DNA of 64,000 nucleotides from Sphingomonas changnyeongensis (lineage in GTDB: Bacteria > Pseudomonadota > Alphaproteobacteria > Sphingomonadales > Sphingomonadaceae), in assembly GCF_009913435.1 (NCBI RefSeq), contig NZ_CP047895.1:2797001-2861000 (forward strand), read 5' to 3'. The notes below the pieces were generated by a model. The model was given only the letters and a program-made list of their open reading frames with translations. It searched no databases and had not been told where the DNA came from. Positions 36,415 to 45,500 of this stretch are shown piece after piece (positions within the stretch are counted from its first letter, which is position 1; every line of letters begins with the position of its first letter). The translations under genes were made by a program, and so were the position numbers.

Positions 36415-37095
36415 TCACCGGTGGGGGACAACCGGCCGGGGCACAGGCCGCTGCATCGTCGTCAGCGGCGGCGCGCCGGGCGCGGGCGCGAAGGTTTCAA
36501 CCGGCACAAAGCCAAGGCCGCGATACAGGCTCTCATTGCGCGGATTGCTGTTTTCAAGCCAGGCCGGCAGCCCCGCACGGTCGGCCTGTTCGAGCGTCGC
36601 GGCGATCAGCCGCCGGCCCAGCCCCGCGCCGCGCGCCTCCGCCGCCACGCCGACTGCGAACAGATAGAAATGCGGTTCGGCCGGCCGGCGGCGGCGCATC
36701 GCCCGGTCGACGGCCAGCGCCCGCCCGACCGCCCCCGGCCCGCCCGCGCCGATCAGCCGGGCGACCAGCGCCAGCTGGGGCAGGATCGGCATCGCCTTTG
36801 ATCCGCCGGGGCCGAGCCACATCGTCCCGCCGCCCTGATCGGCGATCATGCAGATGCCGCGCGGCAGATAGACATGGCGGCCAAGCGCGGTGAACACCGC
36901 CTCGATCGTCTCTGGCGGCCCCAGCGTCCAGCGCGATACCGGATCGTCGGCAAAGGCCTGACCAACCAGCCGCCCGAGCGTCCGCCAGTCCGCCGCCCCG
37001 GCCCGGCGCAACCCGCCTGTCGCCGACGCGCCCGAATCACCCGCGCGATCAGACGCTTCGCCGATTCCGAGATCATTTTCTCCCGCACCGCCCAT
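36415..37095 (-). CDS. GNAT-family N-acetyltransferase
   Basis: A 226-residue protein whose C-terminal half has the GNAT acetyl-CoA motif A (LFAVGVAAEARGAGLGRRLIAATLEQAD) and motif B (LENSNPRNESLYRGLGF). The N-terminal half is divergent. The acceptor cannot be told. The start at 37093-37095 is the ATG nearest the domain, after GGGGAGG; the frame continues through the upstream tRNA-Leu, which must be non-coding. It is 99 bases downstream... on the minus strand it precedes the S46 peptidase gene and could be cotranscribed with it. Confidence 0.85.
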   Translation of the reverse strand: MGGAGENDLGIGEASDRAGDSGASATGGLRRAGAADWRTLGRLVGQAFADDPVSRWTLGPPETIEAVFTALGRHVYLPRGICMIADQGGGTMWLGPGGSKAMPILPQLALVARLIGAGGPGAVGRALAVDRAMRRRRPAEPHFYLFAVGVAAEARGAGLGRRLIAATLEQADRAGLPAWLENSNPRNESLYRGLGFVPVETFAPAPGAPPLTTMQRPVPRPVVPHR

Positions 37096-37211
37096 CACGC
37101 GCCGCTCGCCTCCCCGAAAGAACACGATGCTGGGCCGGAGCGGCGGTTGCGGCAAGCCCCGACGCGCCGGGCAGTGCCCGGCGCGGAGGTTTCCAACGAT
37201 TGTCAGGAAAA

Positions 37212-37300
37212 TGGTGCCCAGAAGAGGACTCGAACCTCCACGACCTTGCGATCGCCAGCACCTGAAGCTGGTGCGTCTACCAATTCCGCCATCTGGGCAC
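37212..37300 (-). tRNA. tRNA-Leu (anticodon CAG)
   Basis: On the minus strand: acceptor GCCCAGA with TCTGGGC, discriminator A, encoded CCA at 37212-37214, D-arm GCGGAATTGGTAGACGC, a long variable arm and T-loop TTCGAGTC. The anticodon loop TTCAGGT, flanked by CCAGC and GCTGG, gives CAG, reading CUG, the most common Leu codon in this GC-rich genome. Confidence 0.95.
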
Positions 37301-37393
37301 GGGGTAGGCGGCGCGCTTAGCGGCGGTTCTATGGCCTTGTCAACACGTTCTTGGCGGGCCAAAGGCGCGAGCCAAGGCAAGGAGCGCATTTTC

Positions 37394-38344
37394 ATGAAGA
37401 CAAGCGTGGTGACGGTCTTTGGCGGCGGCGGGTTCATCGGACGCTATGTGGTGCAGGATCTGCTCGACAGCGGCCGGGGGGACCGGGTGCGCATCGCCCA
37501 GCGCGATCCCAAATCGGCCTGGTTCCTGCGCCCGATGGGCGGGCTGGGGCAGACCCAGTTCGCAGCCGCCGATATTCGCCGCCCCGACAGCGTGGCGCGC
37601 GCGGTGGAAGGTGCCGATGCGGTCGTGAACCTTGTCGGCGTGCTGGCCGGGGATTTCGACGCCTTCCATGTCGCGGGCGCGCGCAACGTCGCCGAAGCGG
37701 CGGCGAAGGCGGGCGTGCGCAGCCTTGTCCATGTCTCGGCGATCGGCGCCGATCCGGCCTCGGCATCGCGCTATGGCCGGTCCAAGGGCGAAGGCGAGGC
37801 GGCGGTGCGCGCCGCGTTTCCGGGCGCGACCATCCTGCGTCCGTCAATCGTGTTCGGGCGCGAGGACGGGTTCACCAACCGCTTCGCCCAGCTGATCCGC
37901 ATGCTGCCGGTCGTCCCCGTCGTGCGCGGCGCGACCCGGTTCCAGCCGGTGTTCGTCGCCGATCTGGCGCGCGCGATCGCCGAATCGGTCGCCCGGCCCG
38001 ATCTGCATGGCGGGCGCACCTATGACATTGGCGGGCCGGAAACGGTGTCGATGGCAGAGCTGATGCGCAATCTGGCCGAATGGACGGGGCGCAGCCCGCT
38101 GTTCATCGATCTGCCCGATGCCGCGACCGCGGCGCTCGCCCGCCTCGTCGGCTGGGCGCCGGGCGCGCCGATCACCTGGGACCAGTGGCTGATGCTGCAA
38201 ACCGACAATGTCGTGGCCCCGGGCGTAGCCGGGCTGGAGGCATTTGGCATCCAGCCGACGCCGCTCGCCGCGGTCGCGCCGTCCTGGCTGGTCCAGTATC
38301 GCCGCCAGGGCCGGTTCGACGGGGTGAAGACCGACCGCCCCTGA
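37394..38344 (+). CDS. NDUFA9-like NAD(P)-binding protein (atypical short-chain dehydrogenase)
   Basis: A 316-residue protein with an N-terminal Rossmann motif (VFGGGGFIGRYVVQDLL) and the SDR-like order VNLVGVL, then LVHVSAIGAD and YGRSKGEGE (Tyr-x3-Lys in RYGRSK). This matches the complex I NDUFA9 subunit family in proteobacteria, homologues of a mitochondrial complex I assembly subunit; bacterial members may act in quinone-related metabolism. ATG at 37394 follows AAGGAG. UppP follows 130 bases downstream on the same strand. Confidence 0.9.
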   Translation: MKTSVVTVFGGGGFIGRYVVQDLLDSGRGDRVRIAQRDPKSAWFLRPMGGLGQTQFAAADIRRPDSVARAVEGADAVVNLVGVLAGDFDAFHVAGARNVAEAAAKAGVRSLVHVSAIGADPASASRYGRSKGEGEAAVRAAFPGATILRPSIVFGREDGFTNRFAQLIRMLPVVPVVRGATRFQPVFVADLARAIAESVARPDLHGGRTYDIGGPETVSMAELMRNLAEWTGRSPLFIDLPDAATAALARLVGWAPGAPITWDQWLMLQTDNVVAPGVAGLEAFGIQPTPLAAVAPSWLVQYRRQGRFDGVKTDRP

Positions 38345-38474
38345 GCCGGAACGGGCGCAGCCGCCGCGCCCGATCCCTGACGGCTTTCCCGCCCCTCCCC
38401 CGATGGGCGGCCTGTTCATCCGCCCGCCCCGGCCCGCCGCGCCGGGGCCGGCTTTACCGGCCGGGACCTGCGCC

Positions 38475-39284
38475 ATGCCTTTGATCCTCACCGCCATCCT
38501 GCTCGGCATTGTCGAGGGACTGACCGAGTTTCTGCCCGTGTCGTCGACCGGGCATCTGATTCTCGCCTCCGAACTGCTCGGCTACCGGGCGGAGCAATGG
38601 GCGACGTTCAACGTGGTCATCCAGCTGGGCGCGATCCTGGCGGTGATCGTGCTCTATTGGCGCACCTTCTGGGCGGTGGCGCTGGGCCTGTTCGGGCGCG
38701 ATGGGACGTCGTGGCGATTCGCGCTCAACCTGCTGATCGCCTTTGCGCCCTCGGTCGTGCTCGGCCTGCTGTTCATCGATGCGATCGAAGGGCTGCTTGG
38801 CAATGCCATCGTCGTCGCCATCGCGCTGGTGCTGGGCGGCATCGCGATTCTGGTGATCGAGGCGCTGGCGCGCGGGTCGACACTGCCGCCGGGCATTGCG
38901 TCCCTGCCCTATGGCCGCGCGCTGGGTGTCGGGCTGATCCAGTGTCTGGCGATGGTTCCGGGCGTCAGCCGGTCGGGCGCGACGATCATGGGCGCGCTGG
39001 CGATGGGCGTCGAACGGCGCACCGCAGCCGAGTTCAGCTTTTTTCTCGCCGTGCCGACGATGCTGGGCGCGACCACCCTGTCGCTGATCAAGCATGGCGA
39101 CGATCTGGCGGCGGCCAATGTCGATTGGGGGCTGATCGGGATCGGCTTTGTCGTGTCGTTCATCGTCGCGCTGGTCGTCATCAAATGGTTTGTCGGGCTG
39201 GTGTCGCGGCGCGGCTTTGCCCCCTTTGCCTGGTACCGGATCGTCGCGGGCAGCATCGCCCTGGTCTGGCTGCTGGCAAGATAG
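38475..39284 (+). CDS. uppP: Undecaprenyl-diphosphatase (BacA type)
   Basis: A 269-residue membrane phosphatase that recycles undecaprenyl pyrophosphate to the monophosphate carrier for cell-wall synthesis. The two signature motifs are present: GLTEFLPVSSTGHLIL near the start and PGVSRSGATIM in the second half. Seven or eight hydrophobic segments are spread over the protein, as in the family. Normal length; ATG at 38475 lacks a strong ribosome-binding site. Confidence 0.96.
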   Translation: MPLILTAILLGIVEGLTEFLPVSSTGHLILASELLGYRAEQWATFNVVIQLGAILAVIVLYWRTFWAVALGLFGRDGTSWRFALNLLIAFAPSVVLGLLFIDAIEGLLGNAIVVAIALVLGGIAILVIEALARGSTLPPGIASLPYGRALGVGLIQCLAMVPGVSRSGATIMGALAMGVERRTAAEFSFFLAVPTMLGATTLSLIKHGDDLAAANVDWGLIGIGFVVSFIVALVVIKWFVGLVSRRGFAPFAWYRIVAGSIALVWLLAR

Positions 39285-39356
39285 GTCCGATCCGGTCTTT
39301 TTCTTCCCGCCCGGAGATTGAAAAACACGGACTTGCCGGATGGCATGAAAATATCA

Positions 39357-39373
39357 GGTCAGGCTAACTGACC
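39357..39373. promoter_or_regulatory. Inverted repeat upstream of gltD
   Basis: GGTCAG, five bases, then CTGACC form a perfect 6-bp dyad 68 bases upstream of the gltD start in an A/T-richer stretch. Its place fits an operator for the glutamate synthase operon. Alternatively it is a leader hairpin. No regulator gene is adjacent. Confidence 0.4.
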
Positions 39374-39440
39374 TTCATTCGATTCATTGCGTGACTTGGC
39401 CGCGCAGCTTTGCAATATGGTCGCGAAAAGGAGCGCGGCC

Positions 39441-40903
39441 ATGGCCGATACACCAATGCTGAAATTCGTCGACCGGGAGCAGGCCTATCCGGCCAAGCGC
39501 ACGGCACCGCTCCGCGCGGAGGATTTCCGCGAGATTGCCGACCGCTATGCCGCGCCCGATGCCGAGGCGCAGGCCGGGCGCTGCTCGCAATGCGGCGTGC
39601 CTTATTGTTCGGTGCACTGCCCGCTGCACAACCACATCCCCGACTGGCTGCGCCTGACCGCCGAAGGGCGGCTGCGCGAGGCCTATGAGCTGTCGAACGC
39701 GACCTCGACCATGCCGGAGATTTGCGGCCGTATCTGCCCGCAGGACCGGCTGTGCGAGGGCAATTGCGTGATCGAGTTTTCCGGCCATGGCGCGGTCACC
39801 ATCGGCTCGGTCGAAAAGTTCATCACCGACACCGCCTGGGATCAGGGCTGGGTCGAGCCACTGGTGCCCGGCCCGGCGCGCGGCCAGTCGGTCGGCGTGA
39901 TCGGCGCGGGGCCGGCGGGGCTGAGCGCGGCCGAATATCTGCGCGGGCTGGGCTATGACGTCCATGTCTATGACCGGCATGACCGGGCGGGCGGGCTGCT
40001 GACCTATGGCATTCCGGGCTTCAAGCTTGAAAAGCATGTGGTGATGCGCCGCATCGCCCGGCTGGAGGATGGCGGCATCGTGTTTCATCAGGGGCCGATG
40101 TGGGCGGCGCCCTGCCCTTTGCCGAGCTGCGCGCGCGACACGATGCGGTGCTGATCGCGACCGGCGTCTATCGCCCGCGCGCGATCAAGGCACCGGGGGT
40201 CGGCAGTGACGGGATCGTCGATGCGCTCGATTATCTGATCGCGTCCAACCGCAAGGGGTTTGGCGATGCGGTGCCCGCGTTCGACAGCGGCGCGCTCAAC
40301 GCCGCCGGCCGCCATGTCGTGGTGATCGGCGGCGGCGACACGGCGATGGACTGTGTCCGCACCGCTGTCCGTCAGGGCGCGGCGTCGGTCAAATGCCTGT
40401 ATCGCCGCGACCGCGCGAACATGCCCGGATCGCAGCGCGAAGTCGCCAATGCCGAGGAGGAAGGCGTCGAGTTTGTCTGGCTGTCCGCGCCCGAGGCCTT
40501 TGAGGCTGACGGCGAAGGCCGGGTGACGGCGGTGCGCGCGACCGGCATGCGGCTGGGCGCGCCGGACGCCAGCGGCCGCCGCGCACCCGAACCCGATCCC
40601 GACGCGCAGTTCCGGCTGGAGGCGGATCTGGTGATCAAGGCGCTGGGGTTCGAGGCGGAAGAGCTGCCGCGCCTGTTCGCCACCCCCGAACTGGGCGTGA
40701 CCCGCTGGGGCACCGTGCGGATCGACCACAAGACGATGATGACCAGCCTGGACGGCGTGTTCGCCGCCGGCGACATCGTGCGCGGCGCGAGCCTGGTCGT
40801 ATGGGCGATCCGCGACGGCCGCGACGTCGCCGACAGGATGCATGCCTGGCTGAAGGGCAAGGCGAAGGCCAGAACGGAAAACAAGGAACAGGTGGCGGCG
40901 TGA
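39441..40903 (+). CDS. gltD: Glutamate synthase small (beta) subunit (apparent frameshift)
   Basis: Repaired length about 487 residues. The Fe-S cysteine motifs (CSQCGVPYC, CPLHNHIPDW, CGRICPQDRLCEGNC), the FAD motif VIGAGPAGLSAAE and the NADP motif VIGGGDTAMDCVRTA are in order. The frame breaks at the G run 40091-40094; one extra G changes HQGPMWAAP to HQGADVGGALPF and restores the NADP-binding half. The subunit passes electrons from NADPH to GltB. ATG at 39441 follows AAAAGGAG. The stop overlaps the next gene (GTGA). The operon encodes the only glutamate synthase seen here and the gene is unlikely to be dead. Confidence 0.94.
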
Positions 40904-41670
40904 GCATTTTCGACGGACATTTCAAGGCATCCCGGCTGGCGGCAGCGATGGTGATCGCGGCGGCCATCGCCCCATCGGCGATGGCGGTCGCGCAGCCTGC
41001 ATCCCCGGCACCGCTGGCCACGGCAGCGACGCCGTCGGCCGCCGCGCAGCTGGTCGAGATCATGATAGAGCCCGAGAAGACACTGGCGGCGACCCGCAAA
41101 CAGTCGCTCGACCAGCTGATGTCCATGCTGCGCAGCGACCCCAATGCGGTCAGCCTGGACAAACAGCGCCCGGGGCTGTTCGACGCGGTGGCCAAGGCCG
41201 TCGATGCGGAGCTGCAGACCGTCATGGCCGGGCTGCTGGTGAAGATGCGTGACCGCTATGTGGGGGCCATCGAGTCCCGGCTGACGGCGAAGGAGATGGA
41301 CGATCTGCTCAGCTTCTACCGGTCGCCGACCGGCCAGCGCCTGATCGAACAGACACGGCAGGCCGGCATGGCCAAGGGCGGCGAGGCGGTCGCGCAGGCG
41401 ATGGCGGAGAAGCGGACCCGGATAGATGCCAGCGACGTCAGCGCGGTCAACAATGCGGCCCTCGCCGCCGCGATGCAGGCGGTCAGGCCGGAAGACGTTC
41501 CGTTGCTGGCGGCCATGGCCCGGAACAGCGCGACGCCGAAGATTGCCGCTCTGCAGAACGAGCTTGGCCCCGTCATCATGGCCGACACCAACAAGGCGAT
41601 CGAAGCCAGCCTGCCGCGCCTGATGGAGCGGTTGCAGGCCGCCACGCGCCAGCATCTGGGAGTGAAATGA
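40900..41670 (+). CDS. Exported DUF2059 protein, copy A
   Basis: A 256-residue protein with signal peptide (residues about 8-32, ending AVAQPA). The DUF2059-like part is RYVGAIESRLTAKEMDDLLSFYRSPTGQRLIEQ, in the middle of the protein. GTG start at 40900 overlaps the gltD stop by four bases, and its own stop overlaps the following chimera (ATGA). Function unknown; the tight coupling to gltD suggests a role in the same operon or simple hitchhiking. Confidence 0.85.
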   Translation: MSIFDGHFKASRLAAAMVIAAAIAPSAMAVAQPASPAPLATAATPSAAAQLVEIMIEPEKTLAATRKQSLDQLMSMLRSDPNAVSLDKQRPGLFDAVAKAVDAELQTVMAGLLVKMRDRYVGAIESRLTAKEMDDLLSFYRSPTGQRLIEQTRQAGMAKGGEAVAQAMAEKRTRIDASDVSAVNNAALAAAMQAVRPEDVPLLAAMARNSATPKIAALQNELGPVIMADTNKAIEASLPRLMERLQAATRQHLGVK

Positions 41671-41981
41671 TGATGCCGGACGCCCCGCTGCCGGGTGCGA
41701 GAGACCGCTCCGCCCAACGCGAACGCCTTGCCCGGGAGGGCATGTATCGCCCCGAGTTCGAGAGCGATGCCTGTGGCGTCGGGCTGGTCGCGGCGGCGAT
41801 CGATGCGCTGAAGGCGGTGTGGCATCGCGGTGCCTCGATCGCAGCCGGCGACATCGTGCGCGGCGCGAGCCTGGTCGTGTGGGCGATCCGCGACGGTCGC
41901 GACGTCGTCGACAGGATGCACGTCTGGCTGAAGGGCAAGGCGCAAGTGAAGGCAATGACGAGCGAAAAGGTGGCGACGTGA
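41667..41981 (+). CDS. Chimeric small ORF: gltB 5' end fused to gltD 3' end
   Basis: A 104-residue frame made of two known pieces. Residues about 13-55 match the GltB N-terminus (AQRERLAREGMYRPEFESD, including the nucleophile Cys of ACGVGL) with an internal deletion of 12 residues; residues about 58-92 match the GltD C-terminus (AAGDIVRGASLVVWAIRDGRD). The deletion lies between two GTCGCGGC repeats in gltB, a usual site for slippage. Overlaps with both neighbours by four bases keep it open and coupled. It cannot be glutamate synthase: no amidotransferase fold, no FMN or Fe-S part. It may be a remnant; whether it is translated is unknown. Confidence 0.85.
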   Translation: MMMPDAPLPGARDRSAQRERLAREGMYRPEFESDACGVGLVAAAIDALKAVWHRGASIAAGDIVRGASLVVWAIRDGRDVVDRMHVWLKGKAQVKAMTSEKVAT

Positions 41982-42487
41982 GCGGGGTGTTACTCGCCGG
42001 GCTCCTGCTGGTGGCCAGCGAACCCGCGACGGACGCGGCCAGAATGGCTGCTGCCCGGTCGCTCGTCTCTGCCATGGATTATGGAGCCCGGCTGCCCGAT
42101 CTGACTGCCACATCTCTATCGCGCGTAACGAGCCGCATGGTGGACGCGTGCGCGGCGCGGAATGACGACCCGAAGTTGCCAGAGCGAGAAAGGCGCGACT
42201 GCATCGCCGACAGCTTGCAGTTCGAGCGCCAAGCTGAGCCGGTTCTTGCTTCGCTTGCTCCCGAGATGCGGCGAAAGCAGTTGGAGGCGGTCGCCGAAGC
42301 CTATGCATCCCAATTTTCAACGGTCGAACTCGAGCAGCTCACATCCTTTTACTCAACCGAGGTCGGGAGGACGCTCGCGGCACGCCAGCCCGCGGTCGAC
42401 CAGGCGCTGGTCGAGAGACTGAACGATCTCGGGCTCGACATGTTGATCGAGTTCCTGACCCGGATGAAGAAAACAAGTGGCGAGTGA
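41978..42487 (+). CDS. Exported DUF2059 protein, copy B, diverged
   Basis: A 169-residue protein with a short signal-like N-terminus (VSGVLLAGLLLVASEP) and a DUF2059-like segment AYASQFSTVELEQLTSFYSTEVGRTLAARQP that aligns with copy A at low identity. GTG start overlaps the chimera stop. Codon use differs from neighbours (TCA, CGA, AGG, GTA and ACA codons appear), which suggests it was acquired separately from copy A and not by recent duplication. gltB starts 31 bases after its stop. Confidence 0.82.
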   Translation: MSGVLLAGLLLVASEPATDAARMAAARSLVSAMDYGARLPDLTATSLSRVTSRMVDACAARNDDPKLPERERRDCIADSLQFERQAEPVLASLAPEMRRKQLEAVAEAYASQFSTVELEQLTSFYSTEVGRTLAARQPAVDQALVERLNDLGLDMLIEFLTRMKKTSGE

Positions 42488-42518
42488 GTTCGCACCGCCC
42501 CCGACAAGGCCTGACACC

Positions 42519-45500
42519 ATGATCGACAGCACCGCCCAACGCGAACGCCTTGCCCGGGAGGGCATGTATCGCCCCGAGTTCGAGAGCGATGCCTGTGGCG
42601 TCGGGCTGGTCGCGGCCACCGACGGGCGGGCGTCGCGCCGCGTGGTCGCGGCGGCGATCGATGCGCTGAAGGCGGTGTGGCATCGCGGCGCGGTCGATGC
42701 CGATGGCATGACCGGCGACGGGGCGGGGCTGCATGTCGATCTGCCGGCGCGTTTCTTCGACGATGCGATCGCCGACAGCGGCCACCGGCCGCTGCCCAAC
42801 CGGCTGGCGGTCGGCATGATCTTCCTGCCGCGCACCGATCTGGCCGCGCAGGAAACGTGCCGAACGATCGTCGAATCCGAAGTGATCGATGCCGGCTACA
42901 CCATCTATGGCTGGCGGCAGGTGCCGGTCGATGTGTCGGTGATCGGGCGCAAGGCGCAGGAAACCCGGCCGGAGATCGAGCAGATCATGATCGCCGGGCC
43001 GCTGCCCGACGAACAGTCGGCGGCGGAGTTCGAGAAGAATCTCTATCTCGTCCGCCGCCGGATCGAGAAGAAGGTGATCGCCGCGCAGATCGCGGGCTTC
43101 TACATCTGCTCGCTCAGCTGCCAGTCGATCATCTACAAGGGGCTGTTCCTCGCGGAATCGCTCAGCCTCTTTTATCCCGACCTTCAGGACGAACGGTTCG
43201 AAAGCCGGCTGGCGATCTTTCACCAGCGTTATTCGACCAACACCTTCCCGCAATGGTGGCTGGCCCAGCCCTTCCGGTGTCTTGCGCACAATGGCGAGAT
43301 CAACACGATCCGCGGCAACAAGAACTGGATGAAAAGCCATGAGATCAAGATGGCAAGCCTCGCCTTTGGCGAGCATAGCGAGGACATCAAGCCGCTGATC
43401 CCCGCCGGCGCGTCGGACACGGCGGCGCTCGATGCGGTGTTCGAGGCGATCTGCCGCTCGGGCCGCGATGCGCCGACCGCCAAGCTGATGCTGGTCCCCG
43501 AAGCCTGGCAGAACGAGCCAGGCATGGATCCAGCCAAGCGCGCCATGTACGAATATCTGGCGAGCGTGATGGAGCCATGGGACGGCCCGGCGGCGCTGGC
43601 GATGACCGACGGGCGCTGGGCGGTCGCGGGCATGGACCGCAATGCGCTGCGCCCGCTGCGCTACACGCTGACCGGCGACGGGCTGCTGATCGTCGGATCG
43701 GAAACGGGCATGGTGGTGGTACCCGAGACGATGGTGACCGCCAAGGGGCGGCTCGGCCCCGGCGAGATGATCGCCGTCGATCTGGATCAGGGCGGGCTGC
43801 TGTTCGATGCCGAGATCAAGGCGCGGCTGGCGGGCGAGCATCCCTATGAGGCGATGGTCGGCGGTTTCCGCACTTTGGCGGACCTGCCCCCGGCCGCAGG
43901 TGAAACCATGCCCGCGCTTGACCGCGCGGCGCTGACCCGGCGGCAGGTGGCGGCCGGGCTGACGCTTGAGGACATGGAACTGATCCTGTCGCCGATGGCG
44001 GAGGACGGCAAGGAAGCGGTGGGCTCGATGGGCGACGACACGCCGCTTGCCGTGATTTCCGACAAGCCGCGCAACATCGCCCAGTTTTTCCGCCAGAATT
44101 TCAGCCAGGTCACCAACCCGCCGATCGATTCGCTGCGCGAACGTCATGTGATGTCGCTGAAGACGCGGTTCGGCAATCTGGCCAACATCCTCGACGTCGA
44201 GGCGCAAAGCTCGAACGTCCTCGTGCTCGACACGCCGGTGCTCAGCTGTGCCGACTGGACGCGGCTCAAGGCCTCGTTCGGCGATCAGGCGGCGGAAATC
44301 GACTGCACCTATGTGGCCGATGGCGGACCGGAGCGGCTGCGCGCCGCCATCGCCCGCATCCGCATCGAGGCCGAACGCGCGGTGCGCGAAGGCCGGACCG
44401 AACTGTTCCTGACCGACGAGGGCGTCGGCGAGGCGCGCATGGCCGTGCAGATGGTGCTGGCGGCGGCCGCCGTCCACACCCATCTCGTCCGTCAGGGCCT
44501 GCGCAGCTATGCCTCGATCAACGTCCGCGCGTCGGAATGTCTCGACACCCATTATTTCGCCGTGCTGATCGGCGTGGGCGCCACCACCGTCAACGCCTGG
44601 CTGGCCGAAGCCTCGATCGCCGACCGCCATGCGCGGGGCCTGTTCGGCACCATGACGCTTGACCAGGCGATCGACAATTATCGCCGGGCGATCGGCGACG
44701 GGCTGCTCAAGATCATGTCGAAAATGGGGATCTCGGTGATCTCCAGCTATCGCGGCGGCTACAACTTCGAGGCGGTGGGCCTCAGCCGGGCGCTGGTCAA
44801 CGACCTGTTCCCCGGCATGCCGGCCAAGATTTCGGGCGAAGGCTATGCCTCGATCCATCTGAACGCCCGGCTGCGCCACGAGGCGGCATGGGATGCGGGG
44901 GTGGCGCGGCTGCCGATCGGCGGCTTCTACCGCCAGCGCCATGACGGCGAGGTCCATGCCTATTCGGCGCAGCTGATGCATCTGCTGCAGACGGCGGTCG
45001 CGACCGACAGCTATTCGACCTATCTCGCCTTTTCGCGCGGGGTGCGCGATCTGCCGCCCGTCTATCTGCGCGACCTGCTGGAGTTCAACCATGCGCGCGA
45101 GGCGGTGCCGCTCGACCAGGTCGAGGCGATCACCGAGATCCGCAAGCGCTTCGTCACGCCGGGCATGAGCCTGGGCGCGCTGTCGCCCGAGGCGCATGAG
45201 ACGCTGGCGATCGCGATGAACCGCATCGGTGCCAAGGCGGTGTCGGGCGAAGGCGGCGAGGATCCGGCGCGCTTTGCCCCCTATGCCAATGGCGACAATG
45301 CCAACTCGGTCATCAAGCAGATCGCCTCGGGCCGGTTCGGCGTCACCGCCGAATATCTGGGCGCGTGCGAGGAGATCGAGATCAAGGTCGCGCAGGGGGC
45401 CAAGCCCGGCGAGGGCGGCCAGCTGCCGGGCTTCAAGGTCACCGACATGATCGCCCGGCTGCGCCATTCGACGCCGGGCGTCACGCTGATCAGCCCCCCG

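Noticed and set aside
34090..36801. Long plus-strand frame opposite the S46 peptidase and acetyltransferase genes
   Set aside because: It runs across two well-supported genes and their gap on the other strand, with no domain.
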